Below, in pieces: positions 61,153 to 64,000 of a DNA stretch of 64,000 nt. This DNA comes from Coenobita brevimanus (lineage: Eukaryota; Arthropoda; Malacostraca; Decapoda; Coenobitidae): contig CM064690.1 in the NCBI GenBank assembly GCA_032717465.1, positions 8,234,643-8,298,642 of the forward strand, in the 5' to 3' direction. The position numbers and the translations under genes are program-made. Below the pieces are notes generated by a model. The model was not told where the DNA came from. It did not search any database and worked only from the letters and a program-made list of their open reading frames with translations. Positions within the stretch are counted from its first letter, which is position 1; each line of letters opens with the position of its first letter.

Positions 61153-62036
61153 ATGAGAAAAAAATCTTTCAATTTTATAGCATCTCATTTCAAAGTCAAA
61201 GGTGACTGTTGTGTATATATACGCAACAACATATCTTGTTCTCATGTTCCTGAACTTGAAACTTTAGAATTCTCTACTCTCTGGCTTTGGCTATCCTGTC
61301 ATTCACGGACCAAGTACATCTGTGCTGCTTACTTATCACCTAATTCTACCGATTATGAAAAATTTTACAACTATATAACTTCTAAGATGGAACACGTTTT
61401 ATCAATTTCTCCTTTCTCTAAAATCTTCATTCTAGGTGATTTTAATGTTCTCCACCACCTTTGGCTCTCCTCTCTTTTCACTAATCCACCTGGTGAACAA
61501 GGCTCTATCTTTTCTATCCTTAATGACATAGACCAGCTTGTACAGCATCCTGCCCATATCGCTGACTGCCTTGGAGAAAGTTCCACCATACTTGACTTCT
61601 AACTTAAATCTAAACCTCCTGTTACACTGTTAATCTTTTCTTCTTACTGGGTTCTTCCGATCACAGCCTTATCACCTTAACCTGTCCCATTGCTCCAGTA
61701 ATGCCTGTAGTCCCTCCCAAGAAGTGGCAGCTGTAGCAGTTTGGAGCTGCTGATTGGGAGGCCCTCAGACAGTTCTTCTTTGATTTTCCCTGGAATGATT
61801 ATTGCCTCCATGGCTGAGAGTCATTTGAGTGTGCGTTGTGCATTACGGGGGGTTATTCCCTCGAGCATGGAAGCATACATTCCTTTCTCATATCCTGTGG
61901 ATAATGCAAATAAATTTTCGTTTAACCATGGATCCAACCCATCCCTGAATATCATCTCTTTTATGTGTATGTTTCTGCCTGGAATCATGTTAAGTCTGTT
62001 TTTTGCTGTTTATAAATACTCATATTTCTATTTGTA
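61153..62036 (+). pseudogene. CR1/Jockey-like LINE endonuclease fragment, copy 4
   Basis: Carries CCVYIRNNISCSHVPELET, then AAYLSPNSTDYEKFY, ILGDFNVLHHLWLSS (intact GDFN metal-binding motif) and LVQHPAHIADCLGESSTILDF. It ends in SFMCMFLPGIMLSLFFA. Same family as the minus-strand LINE at 42.9-46.1 kb and complementary to the fragments at 20.8 and 51.5 kb. Truncated at the 3' side by the next LINE. Confidence 0.75.
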
Positions 62037-62040
62037 CTAA

Positions 62041-64000
62041 ATGAAAGTTGGAATACAAATGTGGGCGATTGTGTGCGTGTATGCGCCAACACAAGATCTG
62101 CAAGCAGAGTGAGAGAAGAGGTCTGGACAAATGTGGAAGTGTGCATGGAAACGTTTGGAAGGAATGAGAGTGTGTTTTTGATTGATGATATGAATGGTAA
62201 AGTAGGGAATGTGAAGGTGGATGGAATAGTTGGTGAGTGGGGTGTCCCTGCTGAGATAGTTGAGAATGACAGTGCGTTGGTGGACATTTGTGCTGGGAGG
62301 GGGTTGGTGATAGCCAAAACCTTCTTCAGGCACAAAATGATCCACAAGTGTACATGGCAAGTGATGAGAAGGGCGGGTGGTGAACTGAATGAAAGCAAGG
62401 CAATGATGGATTATGTGTGTGTGGATGAAAGGATGCGAAGATATGTAATGGATGCAAGAGCTTATAGAGGTTAGGGGAGTGGACTTTCTGACCACTACTT
62501 GGTGATGGCCAGAATCAAGTTCCAAGTAAGATGGAGAAAGAGAAGAAGGGAAGGACGGGGGGGAAGGAGTAGTTGCAAGGAGAGTGGAAAGGTTACAAGA
62601 GGATGAGAAAGAGGCAGAATATAGGAGAGAAGTGGAGGAACGATTGGGTAAATATGAATTGGAGCAGATGGGGGACGTGGAAGGTGTGTGCAGGATATTC
62701 ACAGAAGAAATATGTGAAGCATGTGATGTGGTGTGTGGGGTGAAGAGAAGATGGAGAGGCGTGCAAGGAACAGCATGGTGGAATGAAGAGGTGAGAGAGG
62801 CTGTGGCACGGAAGAAAACAACATACAATGAATGGATGAGACATAGGGGCGTGGAAGAAGTTGAGAGGCAGAAGAGAGAGTTATATGTAGAAAGGAAGAC
62901 AGAGGTGAAAAGTTTAGTAAGAGAGAGTAAGAAGAGAGTGGATGAGGAATTTGGAAGGAATTTCAGTGTAAATTGGAGGGACTGTAAGAAAATGTTCTGG
63001 AAAGAGGTGAAGAGAGTAAGACAGGGTGGCAGTGAAGTTAGCAGGGGAGTGAAAGATAAAAATGGTAGATTACTAGTGGAGAAGAGAGAAAAAGTGAGGA
63101 GATGGAGAGAACACTTTAAGGAATTGTTGAACATAGAGAATGGAAGTAATGGGAGTACAAGTGGCTGGGGAATGGCTGGGAGAAGGAGGGAGATGAGATT
63201 ATAGGAAGAAATCAGTAGGATAGAAGTTGTGGAAGCAATGAAGAAAGTCAATTTGGGAAAGCCCCAGGAATTGATGGAGTGTGTGGTGAAATGCTGAAGT
63301 ATGGGGGAGAGTTAGTGGTAGAACAGATGTGAAAGATGTGCAGATTGGCCTGGGAGGAAGGCAGAGTGCCGGAGGATTGGAAGTCAGGTATAATTATTCC
63401 TTTGTACAAAGGAAAAGGGGAAAAAGAAGTGTGTGGTAATCATAGGGGCATTTGTCTTCTTAGTGTAACAGGAAAAGTGTATGGTAGGATACTTATTGAC
63501 AGAGTTTGAGAAATAATAGAGAAATTAGTTGGAGAAGAACAGTGAGGCCTTACGAAGGGAAGAGGTTGTGTATATCAGATATTCATTCTTAGATCTTTAA
63601 TGGAAAAGTTTCTAGAGAAGGGAAAGAAGTTGTATGCGGCTTTCAAGGGTTTGGAGAATGCATATGACAGGGAAGATAGACAAGGATTGTGGAAAGTATT
63701 AAGAATATATGGAGTAGATGGGAAGTTGTTGAATGCTGTGAAGAGTATGTATGATGGTGCTAAGGCTGCAGTGCTTGTGGATGGTGAACTGAGTTAATTT
63801 TTCTCTTTGAAGGTTGGGTTGAAACAGGGATGTGTCATGTCTTCATGGTTGTTCAATCTGTACATAGATGGGGTAATAAAAGAGGTACAAGGTAGGGCAG
63901 TGGATGTTGGAGTGGCCCTAGTGAGAGAAGGAAGTGCTTCGAAACTCTCTGTACTGTTGTTTACAGATGATACTGTGTTGTTGAATGAAGACGAAGGGGA
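62041..64000 (+). pseudogene. APE-type LINE with endonuclease, continues past the window
   Basis: Order: DDMNGKVGN (where GDxN is usual, about 62180), MMDYVCVDERMRRYVMDARAYRG...SDHYLV (about 62405-62510), and the basic linker WWNEEVREAV...KMFWKEVKRVRQGG (62776-63040). RT follows: PGIDGVCGEMLKYG (about 63265), NHRGICLLS (about 63440), ENAYDREDRQGLW (about 63655), KQGCVMSSWLFNLYIDG and LLFTDDTVLLNEDEG at the edge. Same family as 33840-35010, which supplies the missing 3' end. Several stops. Confidence 0.82.

Noticed and set aside
62037..63251. 404-codon minus-strand reading frame
   Set aside because: Antisense shadow of the LINE linker/endonuclease; composition is the complement of a Glu/Lys/Arg-rich coding strand.

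Overview
The window looks like gene-poor, repeat-packed nuclear DNA of a decapod crustacean. The signs are very long (TA)n, (GA)n/(CT)n and (GATA)n microsatellites, tRNA-derived SINEs, and a mix of Ty3/gypsy, BEL/Pao, Penelope and several LINE families. There is one spliced, chemosensory-type ionotropic receptor gene. The assignment rests on protein families recognised by eye and on genome texture; no search was run.

Layout. 1-727: giant (TA)n/(GA)n microsatellite. 940-10358: a nearly complete envelope-bearing Ty3/gypsy element (errantivirus-like endogenous retrovirus) on the minus strand. It has two ~505-bp LTRs, a 4-bp target duplication, gag, a frameshift signal, a damaged pol and an env broken by one stop codon. 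10440-12400: a ~1.1-1.4 kb imperfect palindrome flanked by direct repeats. 12410-13835: an inverted pair of tRNA-derived SINEs and a tandem pair of TTAA-associated small elements. 16350-18720: a decayed copy of a large multicopy Cys-rich protein family of unknown function, interrupted by an LTR-like insert. 20790-26960: two LINE fragments, one split by SINE, microsatellite and Penelope insertions. The Penelope insertion is a head-to-head pair flanked by a 13-bp direct repeat.

28468-48143 (+) carries the only convincing host gene, two exons of a variant ionotropic receptor (IR). Exon 1 (390 codons) holds the signal peptide, ligand-binding region and first membrane segment. Exon 2 (191 bp) holds the pore-side/TM3 region. 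They are separated by an ~18.3 kb intron filled with an RTE/BovB-like LINE, a second LINE and an ~11 kb BEL/Pao element that itself contains a SINE and a LINE. Decayed copies of the 3' end of exon 2 follow the gene. The exons for the C-terminal S2 lobe and TM4 were not found.

48144-64000: minisatellite, MITE-like inverted repeats, a third copy of the CR1/Jockey-like LINE (minus), a ~565-bp long-TIR element, a degraded second Ty3/gypsy element (minus, 55.5-61.1 kb), and two LINE pieces on the plus strand that run to the window edge. Apart from the IR gene, almost every long reading frame belongs to a mobile element, most of them broken. The gypsy gag and the IR exons are the best preserved reading frames.
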